Assembly: GCA_013397075.1 (NCBI GenBank)
Contig: VWZS01008191.1
Span: 162,286 to 226,285, forward strand
Source of the DNA: Rhabdornis inornatus
Lineage: Eukaryota > Chordata > Aves > Passeriformes > Rhabdornithidae
Length of the DNA: 64,000 nt
Direction: 5' to 3'
This document shows positions 12,901 to 26,600 of the stretch, piece by piece. The notes under the pieces are model-generated. The model was not told the origin of the DNA. It saw nothing but the letters and a program-made list of their open reading frames with translations, and searched no databases. The translations under genes and the position numbers were made by a program. Position 1 is the stretch's first letter. Each line of letters opens with the position of its first letter.

Positions 12901-15900
12901 TTTGAAAATTGCAGAATAGTGATTTAAAAAGTCAGTGAAAATCTCTAACCTGAGTGTAGTAAATTGTTTGAACACTCAGTTATCTGCCATCACTGTATTA
13001 TTATGATTCCACCATTTAAAACAAGGTTTTTATTAAAAAAAAAAATTAATTAAGGATAGGTAAATGATTTTATTGTAATTGTGTCCAGGGATAAATATTT
13101 GAAAATAATTTTGCTCTTTACTCACCCAGTTAGTGTAAACTCAAATTTCCAAATAGATTTTGTTTAAACTCACCCAGTTCTGCAGTAATTCCTTTGACTC
13201 TCTGGGAAACAATTCCAGATTTTCACAGGCATAAATAAGACAAGGCTCTGCAAAAGAAACATGAGCTCTAGGTCAGATATTAGCATCAATATTTGCACAA
13301 AATTATTTTTCATTATGGTCACATTTGTGTTTTTACCTGAGGCAGGAAAGAGCCCTTGGAAGTGAAGTGGAAGGAAAATTAGGTTAAAGTATTCCATTTA
13401 ATATTGTAAATGTATTTTTAATTTTCAGTCAATGCAGGTTTGGGGGCACCGTTGAAAAGAGCAGCACTAATCATCAGTTATTTAACAAATAATACAGACA
13501 CTCCAAATTCCCCAGGCAAGAACTGCTGGTGATTTTATAGATATTTTTAAGTAACACTTCCCTTAAATTGCACTGACTGAAAATTACCAGAGCTTACTTA
13601 TTATAGGCTGGCTGGAAAATTGAAAACCAATTGCTGGAGATTAAATTATGGGTTTTTTTAAGATATTTTAGGAGTTTATTAAATAAAAAGTGGGGCTTGC
13701 TGATGGGGTTTTTTTTCTAGATCTCAAATAGGTTCAGCAGTTCAGAGTGTCTCAAAGCAGTGTGGTTCAAAGAATGCCTTAATTTTATGTCAGTGGATAG
13801 GATGGAAAACCTGCTGAAAATCTCAGTTAGTTCTTCAAATGGTATCTTTCTGCTTTTTAAAAATGCCAGTTGTAAGAAATACTTGCAACACCATGAAATC
13901 ATAACTTTTGATCTTGATATGCATCAACAGCTTCCAGCTGGTTATGGGAGAAGGGTCAGGAAAAATTGCAAATTACAGAAAAAAAAAAAAGAGATGGAGC
14001 AGACACAGGGCTCTCCTGGATTTCCTGGGATTCGTTTTTTTTTTTTTTTCTGATTTTCTCTACTGATGATTATAATATTAGTTTTCACATTTATCAGCTT
14101 GGATTTTGCATCCAGTCTACAAAAGTTTGGCCACAATCCAGTGTTTGGGGGATCTCTTTTTTTTATAGGAAATGAAATCAGAGTTTAAAGAATTTCAGCT
14201 CTCCAGGATTTTCCAGATTGAGGCATTTTCAGGTTCCTGACACCATCAGTACCTTATTAAAGGATAAAGAAAAATTAAATAAGGACCTTGTTTTCTAGGT
14301 TTGACCTACTAAACAAAAATGGTAGAATAAACAGTTTTTGCCAAATTGGTCTCCACAAAATATTTAATTTCAAAGCTAAATGTTCAGAGAGCATTCTGGA
14401 TTCTCATTCCTGGTCAGAAACACTAAAGATGATGCTGGAAATAACCACAGAAAGCATGGATGGGATGGTACAGTTGGTTATTTTTCAGTCCAGTTTATGT
14501 TGGTGAACTGAGCAAAGATAATTTAATCATTTCAGCTTTTGCCTTTCTTTAACCCCATGCTGTTCATACTGTTCTCTTTGTAGTCACTGAACAAGAGACT
14601 AAAGTGCCCAAGAAAACCATCATCATGTAAGTGCTGATTTTTTTTTTTTTTTTNTTTTTTTTTTTTTTTTTTTTTTTTGGTAACATTTGTGGTTTTTTAT
14701 TGCCTTGCTGCCTCTGCATGATCCAATAACAAGCTTGTGTTCATTGGCCATGCAAGTGTGTTCATTCCCAGCCTACCACATCCCACGGAACTCTGTGCCA
14801 CGTGAAGTGACCACCTGAAAAAAAGTCCTGTTGTTCTTTTCCAAAAATAGCAGCACTGGTGTTGGACACAGCCTGGGGCAGTTATTTTATAATATTACAC
14901 AGGAAAAATATTCACCCCAATGCTGATCGAGTTGCACAAAAGTTCAAGAAGGCAGAGTCTGAGTGAAGCCAGCTTTCTGAAAACTGTCTACCTGAAAATA
15001 TCTACCAATTTAACAAATATCTCAGAGCTTAGAGTGATTTCTTCTGGCTTTATTTTTTCAGGAAAACCTTGTATGTTGAAGCAGAAGGAAGATGAATATT
15101 TTTATCCCCTTCTATCTCTATATTTCCAATATAAATAATTGTCCTGATGACTTGGTCTTTTTAGATACTTTGAGCCTGGTTTATACTGGATGCCTATAAA
15201 ATACAAAAATTAATTTCTGCAAAAAGCAGTATTTATTCATAGCTTAGAAGCCAAGCAGCCATTAAAATCTTAATTTATCTTCTGAAGTATCACAGAGAAA
15301 TACATAATAAAATTGTTTCATGTGCTGGAAGGGGGACACTGGCCTGTGACAGGATGTCAGAGCAGCTCCAAGCCACTCCAGCCATGTCCTGAGGGTGTGC
15401 AATGGATATTTTGGGAAAATGCCTTCCCTCAATAGCTGCACTACTGCTAAAATCAGACCTTGACTTGGACATGAGGCTTAAGTGGATGTATATTATTTCT
15501 GTTAGACATAGAATTGCAACTAAAGGACAGTTGAGAGTTGCTTACCTTTTATCCCTTTTATTGGTTTTTGTGAGGATTATTCCTTTAGATCCGTGCACTT
15601 GGCCCTTTTGGAGGCAGTGGTTTATAAGCTGTCCCCCCTCCCAGAAGTTGCACATAAGCCCAGTTAAATTTCCAGCCACTAGACATTTTTCACCCTGCAA
15701 AAAACAGAAAATAAAGAGTTTTTACCTGTACTGCCTCAAGGACCAGGATTCAGACTGGGGCAACTGATCAGAGAGTTATTTTTTTATATCTCCTTCAGAA
15801 ATATCCCAAGAAAGTAGTGAGCAGGAGGGAATCTCAGAGCCAGTCCACATCTAAAATTCAGTAAATCTCATTTATCCACATCTCTGTGCCTGTATCTGGA

Positions 15901-18900
15901 GCAGCAGCATTAATACTGGTGGATTAAATATTCATTAGTACAAAATACCATCAGTTAAGCTAATTCCTAAATTTCTGAGATCTAAATTCCATAGGCTGTT
16001 ACTCTGGACAGCTCCAGAAGGGATTCCTAAATCAAGGGCTGCAGCCTCTAAGGAGTTTGGTAAATTTAGGAGTGGGATCTCAGGCAGAAATTCCCCTCCT
16101 TTTGTGGCCATGAACTTTAAATTAGAGTGGACCTCAATTGAAATTTGGATAGTGATGGGGGAAAGTTTGGGAATAATTCAGTAAGGGCAGATCTCAACTC
16201 TTCTTAATCTGCAGCAAGCTGATGAACAGAAACAGCTTTAAAACTATTGGCAGAAAATAATAGATAATTGAGAGATGTGATTGAACAATGTCCATGTATG
16301 CAAATCCCAGACCTCAAAAAAAACCATTTTAGCTTTGCAACATAGATCAAAGTCTACTGCAAGCACCCAAGGATTCATTCTCATCTAAAATGATTTAGTT
16401 TTGTGTAATTCAAAAAGGCACCGTGGCTAGTAAGAAGGCTCTGCACAGACTTTGAAGGTCTGTAGAAAAACTGCAGAAAACTTAGGGAAAAGAGTAAAGC
16501 AGTGAGAGGAGAGGATGCTCCACAAGGAAATAAATCTCATGTAGCTGACCCAGTCCTGGACTCCACCATGTCCTCAAAGGGAGAGATTGATGGTGGAAAC
16601 AGATACAAGTTTTCAAAAATAAGAGCAAAAGATGAAAAAGGCTGCAATAAACCCAAGAGGATTAGTCTTCCATGATGGCCATAAATAAGTTCTCCATTCT
16701 CAAGGGCAAAAGTCAGAGCAGAGATGTCTGGAGGGCAGAGGGAGTGACCTTCAGCCTCACATGGCTGTGACTGGAGAATGGTGAGGAGGGAGAGAGGAAT
16801 TAAAAAGCTGCTGTCTCCATTCTTAAACTCAGGTCAGGCCGCTGTTTGAGCCTTCAGTTAATTCTTTGTTTTTAAGCCCATTCCTTGAAGGTAGGGACAG
16901 GATCTCAACACAGAAACAAAATGAGCTTTTCCTGTGATTTCCACTGGATCAGATGTGGAGAATTGGCTTCCTTGTGCTTGCCAGGAAAACATTGGCAGAA
17001 ATGTATTTACCTGAAAGTTTTTCCATGTAAGAAACACCACAGAAAAACCTGCAGGAAAAACTGCATGCAAAGTACATAAATTAATAGCACTGAAGTCTGG
17101 ATTTAGACCTTGGGTTAGAAGGGACCTTTAAAGATAATCTAGTCCCAGCCTTTGCTGTGAGCAGGGACAATTTCAGCTCGATCAGGCTACTCAGAGCCCC
17201 GTCCAGCCTGACCTTGAATGTTTCCAGGGATGAGGCATCTACCACCAGCCCAACTTCAGTCAAAAAATCTAAAATAAAGCCAGCAGAAATATACTGAGAA
17301 ATCATAATTACGCATCCCAGTTTGGCTTGGTATTCCTGTGTCTGTTGGAGGCAGTAGGATCAGTCTGTGTCTGTACTAATGGTATTATGAAGAGTAAAAA
17401 CAAATTCATTTTGGCGTAGATGATTTGTGCAGGAGATGTTCTAACTTTCTTTTCCTGGTCATCTCCACATTTTAAGGGTTAATCCCTTTCAATGTGACTG
17501 TTCTGCATGTGGAAATGCAGATCTCTGGTCTCAAAAGAGGTTGTAATAAAAAAGGGAGAGATATGTTAGATTAATTAAATATTATTAAGAAGATGCTGAC
17601 CCCGCAATAAAGGGAATTTAGCCCTTTTATTTTATAGTGCATTATACTGCAATAAAGGGCATTTAGCCATTGAGGTGGATGAAATTAGGATTTTAGCCAA
17701 GAATATTCAGGAAAAGGTTAAAATCTTTGAATGTTTAAAAATTGGGGAGGTCCAAAGTAGCACAGTAGGTGATGAACACAAGCACAGGAAACACAGCAGC
17801 AGCCAGCAGAGCATCTCTCAGCTGGCCGTGTGTTCACACCCCAGGAGGTTCATGGAGCTGGGGTTTTCCCTGGGGAAAAGGGCTCTGGGGTTTTCCCTGG
17901 ATCAGGAAGTGGAGATGGGCATGTGGGTGTGTGCACTGCGTGTGTGTCCCTCCCAAAATTACCCAAAAGCTGGAATGCTCACCCAAACTAACCCCGTGCT
18001 GCCGACCGCGGCATGCGCTGCTGGAGTGTGGCTCCCCAAAAAGTCTCGTCTTCCCTCCAACTCCACCCCTTTCTGCCGTCAGAGAGGAGACCATAACCAC
18101 GGTGGTGAAGAGCCCAAGACAAAGGGGAAGGGTTTCTCCTGCACGTTCTCCTTCAGGTCATTCTCCTTCCCGCTCCCCACGGGTGGAGCTGGCTCCGGAG
18201 CCGGTTTACGTCTCCAAGATCAGGCAGCCTGTCCACAGACACGACCAGGAGGCAGCACCAAAGTCTGGTGCTGTGCCCAGGCTTTATGTCACAGAACACG
18301 AGGACATGCAAGGGGCAGCAGCGAGAGATGTCGTTGTGGAGAGCACAGTGGAAGAGAAGAAGCCCAAGTGGGTCGAAGTGGAAGAAATAATTGAATTCAA
18401 GGTGAAAAAATCGCCAAAGCCCACAAGGAAAAGAGGTTCTTCCCCAGCAAAACAAGAAAAGGATGACTCAGGGGTGTTAACATTCACTTTTCCCAGCTCA
18501 AGGCCCAAGCGCTCTCCAGAAGATGATCCAAACACAAACAACTCCAACAATAAATTGGTGGAACAGCCAAAATCTCTGCCGAGTGAGGGTCTCTCTGAAG
18601 GTCACATCCAACCCCTGGTGTATACGACCGAGCAGGAAGGACCTCAAGTCAGCAGCGAAGAGAGAAACTCGCCGTGTGGGTCGGAACAATTAGGAAGCGA
18701 TTCATTTATGGATTATGGAACTGAAGGGAAGAGCTGCCCACAGGAACCACGTGCTGACTGTGGGTCAGACTCTGCCTCCCCTCTGCTTGCCTGCGGGGGT
18801 GAGCCTTTGGTCTTCAGTTTTGGGACAGCTGCTGGAGACCAACACCAAGTTCTGTTCTCCCCAGCGAGTCCAGAGGAAAAGGAAGGTGTTGATGAAGTGG

Positions 18901-20625
18901 GTGTGTCTTGGCCTGTTGGAGAGGAGGTACCCGAAGTAATACAGGACATCCTTCCCGAAGAGGACAACGTCATCGTGGATGAGCCAGAGGAGCTACACAC
19001 AGACGACATCAGCACGCGGGACCGCAAGATTTTAACCCACAACGGCAAACTCTTAACCCTGGAGGACCTGGAGGATTACATCCCCCAGGAAGGAGAGACC
19101 TACAGGTGCGAGGATCAGAAGCACACGGCGGAGAAGCCCTGCGAGATCTCGGTGCTGCAGACGGAGATCAACGAGCCGACCATCGGGAAGCCGGTGCTGC
19201 TGAACCTGCTGCGGCCCGTGGTGCCCCAGCCCAGGCAGAGGTTCTTCAGCCAGCTCCAGGAGCACGTCCCCAGGGGTGTGTTCGTGTCAGCCTCCCGGCT
19301 GAGCGCCGTGCAGTCCGTGGGCCCTTCCAGCATCTCCTTCCGCATGGGCGATCCCCGCGCGGCTCCTGCCGGCCCTTCCTTCACCCTGAAGCCCTCGTTC
19401 TGCACCGAGCTGCAGCGCTCGGCGGACAACGGCCAGTCCAGCTTCAAAACTGAAGTTTCCACCAGAACCCTCAGCTACGGGACTGTTGGCGAGCCTGTCA
19501 CCTTGCACATCAGCACAGAAGACCTCTCCCAGAGCTGAGCAGACTCAAGCATGATTTTTAACACCAAAGAAAGCAGCTTTATATTAAAAAAGAAAATAAA
19601 TATCAAAATTGTTGTAGGCGAGGGGAGTTGGTGGCAAAGATTGCAAGGGAATACCTTAGAGGGAAATGTATTTAAATATGATGTGTCAAGCTTTTCCAGT
19701 CTTAAAGGGAACAGTCTGTCAGAACAGTTTGTAACTTTAAAAGCTTTGATCTAGGTGAACATGTATCATTCCATAGTGGAGCAGTGATGGGAGGTTTAGG
19801 AAAAGCCTGATTCTTCTACCTATGACAGAAATATAAATGAAGAAGTGTGTTTTTTGTCCATGAAGTTAATAATTGTTTCATGTGCCAGTTTATGGTGTGG
19901 CAAGGAGGTGAAAGTATCTAAGCTTTTCAGCATCCTTCAGTAGCCCAGGACAGGGGGTATCGCCTGGGCCCAAAGGTCATGAAGCTTCATTCTGCTTTGA
20001 CTCTGCTCTACACTTGTGACACCAACTAGCTCTACCAAAATTTCTTCATAAACCTTTCAACATGCACAGTCTGGTTGCATTATTTTAGCCTTCTGCCAGA
20101 TAATGAGATGTATAGTAAATATTACATGTACCAGGGATTCAAAGGCTCAGGCCTTTTGGTTGAAATCTCAGTTTGACTCTAGTCAGTGGTGAGAGTCCCA
20201 CTGTCGTGAGGAAGCAAGAGTTTTGTTGTTCTCTTCTGCCTTAAGTGAAAAAGACTCTCTTTTCTAAATGACTGGTATTTTCAAATCTACTTCCTAGTTG
20301 TCTGATGATGTAGGTTTCATTATTCTGCATCCTAGTGTGGTGGATTTATAAACCATATCTTTTGAACTATAATTTAGTTAACATGCACTGAAAGATTAAA
20401 GTGCTGTACAAAATAATTTCTGCATCTGCAGTCAAACATTAACAAGTACAAAGAACCACAAACGTGGTCTTTGCCAATAAATATGACTGGATGAGTATTT
20501 GTTCTCCTGAACATGCCAGTGGTGAAACATTCCTGCTAACAGACTGATCCATGATGTCCCTTATATGCAATAAGAGGAATTTACCACTGAGCTACGGCAA
20601 AGTAGCAGGAGCACAAAGACAGATT

Positions 20626-20656
<31 letters not shown>

Positions 20657-23600
20657 TAGCTTTGCCATGAATATTCAGTTGAAACATAGATCTGTTCCAA
20701 ATGTATTGGGCTGCCAGTTGCAATTGCATCGTATTACTGTAACCAGGAAGGTCGAGATGCCTTGGAGAGGGACTGACTGTGGAGTTCCTCTGGAGCTTTG
20801 CAGTGGGAATGCTGCTTGAGGAGGAGGCTGAGGTGCACTGAGCACAGCCCATCCCTGCTGGCTTCACCAAAAATGGATGTTGCCCAGACCTCCAACAAGC
20901 TGAGATGAGAGATGAGCTCCCAGGCCCAAATCTTGGTGCCAGTTGGAGTCAGATGGAGCTCATTGATCTCAGCAGGACCCAGCACTGGCCCTCTCTGGTG
21001 ACAGAGATGTGGGGTGAAAAGTCCCCACATCCTGTCCCAGCTGAGCTCTGTAGAGATGTTCTGTAGAAACTGTTTTCATTTATGGTTTAGGGAAACCAGA
21101 AATGCTCAGGCACAGCTGAATTTCGAGTGAGGAGAGAGAGTGGAGTGAGTTTCTGCCTTGGGAACGAATGGGTGATGTTGGCTCGGTGTTTCTCAGCCAG
21201 GTGATATTGAGGAGCTGGTTCTGGAGGCTCGGGGCAATATTCCTGCCATCAGGGACTGAATTCACAAAAGGTGCTTGTAGAAAAGTTATTTCTTTTCCTT
21301 CTGCAGCTGCACCTTGTGCTGACTAAAATGAACATGTTGATTTCACAGCCTTTCACTTTCAATATCCACCCAGGATGTTGTGTGCACTACCTTCATGATA
21401 CAGGATGCTTTTCCAGTGGTGAAGGAAATCAAGCTTCCTTTATGGTACTATCCCATTTTTTATAACATCTCCTTGGTTTATACTGTTTGTTTTATAATGA
21501 AGCAATACGATGGATATATATATTAGTGCTTTTTTCATATATTGCACTGTACATTGGAAAGTAACAGACACACAACAGGGAAATGCTTTCAAAGCTAAAA
21601 ATTATTTCTTTTATTTTGAGCCTGAGTCTGATCACAGTTATTCCAATATCAATCTAGAATAATTCCACAGAAGGAAGTGGATTTGATTCAGATTTACGAA
21701 GATACTGCTGAGGAAAGAATTTGCCCTGTGATAGTCTTCAAAAAAATGTAATATTCAAACAAAAGATAATAAGGATCTGTAAAGGAATGTGGAGGTTTCC
21801 TCCTGTTGTGGTCAACACTCAGGTTTTTCTAAAGAAGCTCTAAGGCTGCACTTCAGATAGTCATAGAATAAATAATTATACTTTGATTCATTAGCTCAAG
21901 GCAATTAACATCTGTTTACATTTTCTTTTGAAATTTAAGCAAAAGAGAATCAATTGAAGGGAACTTTTAAAATCCTATGCAGGGCTCTGTTCAAAAAGTG
22001 AAAGGTTTATGAGAAGTTCATTACATATACTTTCAAAATATTTTCCTAGAGGTTAAAAATTATGCTTGTAAGTGATTAAACTGTGTAGATAACTAATGAG
22101 ATGTGTGGGGATTTATTTCCTGTAGATGAAAAGATACAGCTGTATGAAAGATTTTAATACAATGAATGTTTTACTGAAATTCCTGGAGGTAAATGGGTAT
22201 TAATAAAGTGGAAACTTCAGTTTGCTTGACATACAAAAAAGAAAAAAAACCAAACACACAAAAAAAGTCAAATGCAAGATATGCTGTTAGATGCTGAGTT
22301 CAAATCAATAAATGTCTTGCATCAGCTGTCACTGAACTCGTTGGGTTTCTGTGTTCTTTGTTACAGCACTTGATATTCCATCAGCTCATCCTCTTCTCCT
22401 GCTGACTTCAGCAAGAGTTGGGTTGCAATCCAGAATATTAATGCAGTTGGGCTCTGGCTCCTTTTTAATGGACAGTTTCAGGAGTGTTGAAGTGGAAAAA
22501 ACCTGGTTTTAGGGATATTTCCAACTCAGGAATCTTGAATGATTCACATTCTCTTGGGTCCTTCTCTGAGACTGAACTGGAGCTTCAAAATATGTGTCAG
22601 CCTTGAGTTCCTGGGGATGGGCTGAAGTTGTGGGGTGGAAAGGCTCAAGGCTGAGATTTTAGAGCTGGGAGAGAGCTTGTCCATCACAGGCTGTCATCAC
22701 TGTGGTGTTTGTTAGTTCTGTGTGTCTTTGGGGATATTAAAGTTGCTCAGCCTGAATCAGTGTCCAAAAGAAGGAAGTGGTGTAATGTCCCCTAGGCAGG
22801 GAGGAAAGTGCTGGTATTAGAGCATGGAGGAGACCAGTGATTATATATAGCCTCTATATCTATACACCTGTGAGTATATTTCCTAATTGAGTGTTTCATG
22901 CCTTTGCAATCATTTCACTCACTGGCAGCTGCCCAGTCCACAGGACAGCACCAGTTGGCAGAAATCACAGCAGGAGCACCAGAGAATCCAGGTATTTCTC
23001 TAGGAAAATACTTAATGTCTTCCAGCCAGCCCAGTGCTGATGAACACTGATGGGCAGTCTGGGACATCATGTGAGCAAATCTTGCTTTTTTCCATCAACA
23101 CGTTAAGGAAAGAAATACTTTGTCACCATCGTGATCATTGAAAAGAAAAATCAACTGGGATGTCTTCATCCACACACAGCCTTCAACTTTATTTTCTCAG
23201 GTCTATCATGAGAATTGACTTCCTTGAGGCCGGGAAAGGAGCAGAATCAAAACCCCTACAGGACATGCTCATTAATGTCAATGATGTTAAACAAGTCAGA
23301 GCTGTTTATTCCAAATGCTCTTATTTTTCTCTCAAACCATGTGATGATTTGACTTTTCTCTCTTGCTTGGTGAGCAATCACATCATGAATGTGATCATTG
23401 TCTTAATCTGATCTGCATTTTCTCTGTCTTCATGATTACTTGGGGGCTTCCCTGGGTACCATCCATCCCTTTGTTGTGCCTCTTCAGGATTTGTGGAAGT
23501 TTTATTGGGCAGGAGATCGGGTGAGATGAGCTCCTGCAGTCTGTGATCCCATCCCAGCCTTCTACACCCAAACCCATCAGAAATATTCAGACACTGTGAA

Positions 23601-26600
23601 GTAGGACAAACACATCACCCTAGAGCAAGGAGTGGCTTTTCTGCCAGACTTTGATGAAAAGGAACAGCCCTGCCTTCATTCCCTGCCCTTCTCCAGAGTC
23701 ACTGACGAGGCTGATTCCTGTTCACTCCTTTTCCTCCCCTGTGAGATAATGTCTTCCTTGCACATGGGGTCTGTACCAGTGCAATGGATTCATTTCCTTG
23801 GTCTTACCCAGTGGTTGGTTCTTCCTCCAGAGGGTGCTGGGCACTGCCCAGGCTCCCCAGGGAATGGGCACAGCCCCAAAGCTGCCAGAGCTCCAGGAGT
23901 GTTGGGATAACACTCCCAGGAACGGGGTGGGATTGTTGGGGTGACTGTGCAGGGCCAGGAGATGGACTGGATGATCCTGGTGGATCCCTTCCCATTGAGG
24001 ATATTCTGTGATTCTATGATTATTAAAGTTATTTTTGACAGACCAACCAATGTCAGGTTGAGCTGGGAGATGGATCCTTTGTTCCACTGTCTGGGAACAG
24101 ACCAGATGTTCACACAGGTGGCACAGTGTCTCCAGCCTGCTGAGAAACAACTTTCCAAGGCATTTTGTGCCAACCTTCTTATTTTAACTCTCAGCTACAT
24201 TCCTTCTTGCTGGACTAAGCATTTATTCATCAACTCTCTTCTCTAGGAGGGAAAAATGATATGGTTGCAGGTATTTCCATGGGTTGGATGGTGCTACTGG
24301 TCTTTTTTTTTGCCCTGAAGAGAGAAAAGTTGTTGTTCTTGTCTGTAGGAATGACTTCCCCCCAGCCAGAGACGGAGACTTCCGTGCAGGCTTCGCTCCA
24401 GCGCGCTGATCAGGAGATCAAGACAGCCCTGAAAAAACTGATGGACTCGGCATCCCTGCTGGTGACTCTTCCCCCAGGCATGAGAGCAGATGGTGGCCTT
24501 GGCCTTGGCCCTGCTGGGGCTGCTCCTTGCCAGCTCTCAGGGCCAGCAGCCGGGCCCTCTGTGGTAGTCCATGAAGCCAGTACCCAAACCCAGGCTGCCG
24601 AAGGCCATGGTAGGTTTGGCATGAAGGTGGGAGGTGGCCCCTGGGAGTTGAGAGACAGAAAAATATTGAACGTGCCAGTAATGATGTTTTTAACCTCGTT
24701 TTGCTGTGTCATTGTGTTTTGAGCAGATGAAGATGATGAGAGGGCGTTCAGACCCAAAGAAACATTGGAGGGTGGGTTGGGGTTAGGCGGGATCTAAGTT
24801 TGGGGCAGATCTTTCTGGAAGCAGGAGCTGTTTGAAAACCATGTCTGAGATAGAGTTTGGTTCATCACCTGCCCAAAATTAAGGAATAGGGGATTTTTTT
24901 CCACCACTGAACTTTTCCCCTGGTCTTGCTTCAAGTACTTTTGGGGGAGAAATTGGGATGAGATCCCTCCTTTACATTCAGAGAAGCCATTTGGGTTTTG
25001 ATTTGATGGGATGGGTAAGGGTGGTTGTTTTTATTTTATTATTTGCTGTAAACAAGCTGGAAATGTCTTTAATATCCTGGACCAACTGTCAGAGACTATC
25101 CAGGGGGTTGGGTGCCTTACATTCAACTGCATTTCACTGACCCTGGAGCCTGGACAGACTCCTTGCAGCTTCTGTGTGACTAAAACCATCCATGTATGTG
25201 GCTGTGTCTTGCCAGGAGAACAATTCCTTTGTCTTTCTGTTGTTTTTAAAAATCATGAATGAATGACAACCCTTCCACTCTTCCTCTGCTTCTGCTATAA
25301 CAACTTGTCTAATCTGTGTCAAGTCAGAATAACTGTTCTCCACCACTGTTAACTTAAAGGACAATGCTAAGTAGCCTTCAGCCCTCAGACTCCAGATAAT
25401 TCCTTAAAAAAGAAATATTCTCACTTAAAACGTAACAAGAATAAAAGCTGTTCATGGAATCAGACCCAAAATAAGAGCATTAAAAAAAAAGTCAGGGTTT
25501 TAAAACCTTTTTCCCTTTCTAGTCAAAAATCACCTTTGGAAATAATCCTCTGGTGGAGTGGGATGACTCAAGAATCCTAAGTAAAATGTCACCTAGAAGA
25601 TTATTTCCTCAGTCACAGCTAAAGAGAAAATACAATAATGGATGAGACAGTTTGGCAGTCTTTCATCTGAAAACTAAACATGTTCTGGGAATTATTTGAA
25701 TCAGATGGAGACTTGACACCTCTCTCTATGATCTCTGCCTTATTTAAAAAGGAGGTAAATATTTCAATAGTGCTGGTGAGAGGAAAGTACAATCCCACAA
25801 CCTGGGATCTCTGATCCAGTAATGCCTTGAATAACCATGTTTTCCACCCCAATGGAGCTGTTTTATGTGATTTCTAGAAACAGCTGCTCTTTTCCAAAAC
25901 CAGACAGCACCAAACATCCCTAGAGCACTCCCTAAAATATTCCTACCTGCTGGGTAGAAGACTCCTCTGGATTTAACCTTTTCTCCTTAAATGCAAAAGG
26001 AGATGATGCACTTTATCTTACAGTGTAATTCCAATGGTCAATATCAAAAGACAATCAGGTACTTTTGGAATGTGAGATCAAACCAGGTTTTGAAGCTATA
26101 TCTGATAAAATGATTGATAATAAAAGAAGAAAAATAACTGAAACGGCCATCAAGCTGCACCATCTTTTGGTTTCATCGAGCCCCAGATGCCAAACCTTGT
26201 TCTGGGTTCTGGTGTAACTAGAGCTGTACAAGGACATTTTCCAGTGCAGGTGCAGCAATGCTGATGCTAAAATACCACCAGGTCCTCTGTAGGAGTCCAT
26301 ATTTCCTCCCAATCGATCATATCCTCAGCCAGGACCTGCTTTGACCACCAGTTCACATCGATCTGAGCTCACTCATGTCCCTGATGCTGTGTGTGATCAC
26401 AGCAGTGAGTGAGGAACTGCTGAATGGAAGAATTCACGTGGGCAAAGCTAACACTGGGTTTCCCTGGAATGCATTTCAGTGGTGGACTTGGCAGTGCTGG
26501 GCTGATGGCTGGACTTGTTTTTAAAGGTCTTTTTCAACCTGGACGATTCTGTGATTCCATGACTTCCTCACAGCCATGAGCTGGAACTCAAACACAGTTA

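Larger units (their letters stand above)
8288..14583 (+). other. 6.3-kb OBSCN intron, mostly unique sequence
   Basis: No coding exon could be fitted here. Contents noted: an AT-rich patch at 7905-7960 just upstream; a G/T-rich stretch around 11600-11660; one CR1 fragment (11728-11872); a three-copy AT-rich direct repeat at 12450-12530; AT-rich unique sequence at 12400-13100; and a run of A (13979-13991) and a run of T (about 14036-14050) facing each other across some 45 bp. A few open frames of 60-137 codons occur on both strands but lack exon-like borders or recognisable domains. Confidence 0.5.
14627..18082 (+). other. OBSCN: Intron between the two obscurin-A tail exons
   Basis: 3.5-kb intron. 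It begins with a 41-nt T tract (14638-14678, with the window's only N at 14654), holds a minus-strand CR1 fragment (17092-17262) and otherwise unique AT-rich sequence. No further exon is supported. Confidence 0.5.

Noticed and set aside
13979..14050. A-run and T-run facing each other across 45 bp
   Set aside because: Low-complexity homopolymers only. There is no stem outside the runs and no RNA-gene features.
17769..18082. Open frame continuing 314 nt upstream of the obscurin-A tail
   Set aside because: A pyrimidine-rich acceptor ends at 18082 and the exon from 14584-14626 joins in phase to give the expected IEETITTVV. The upstream part shows no obscurin-like sequence.
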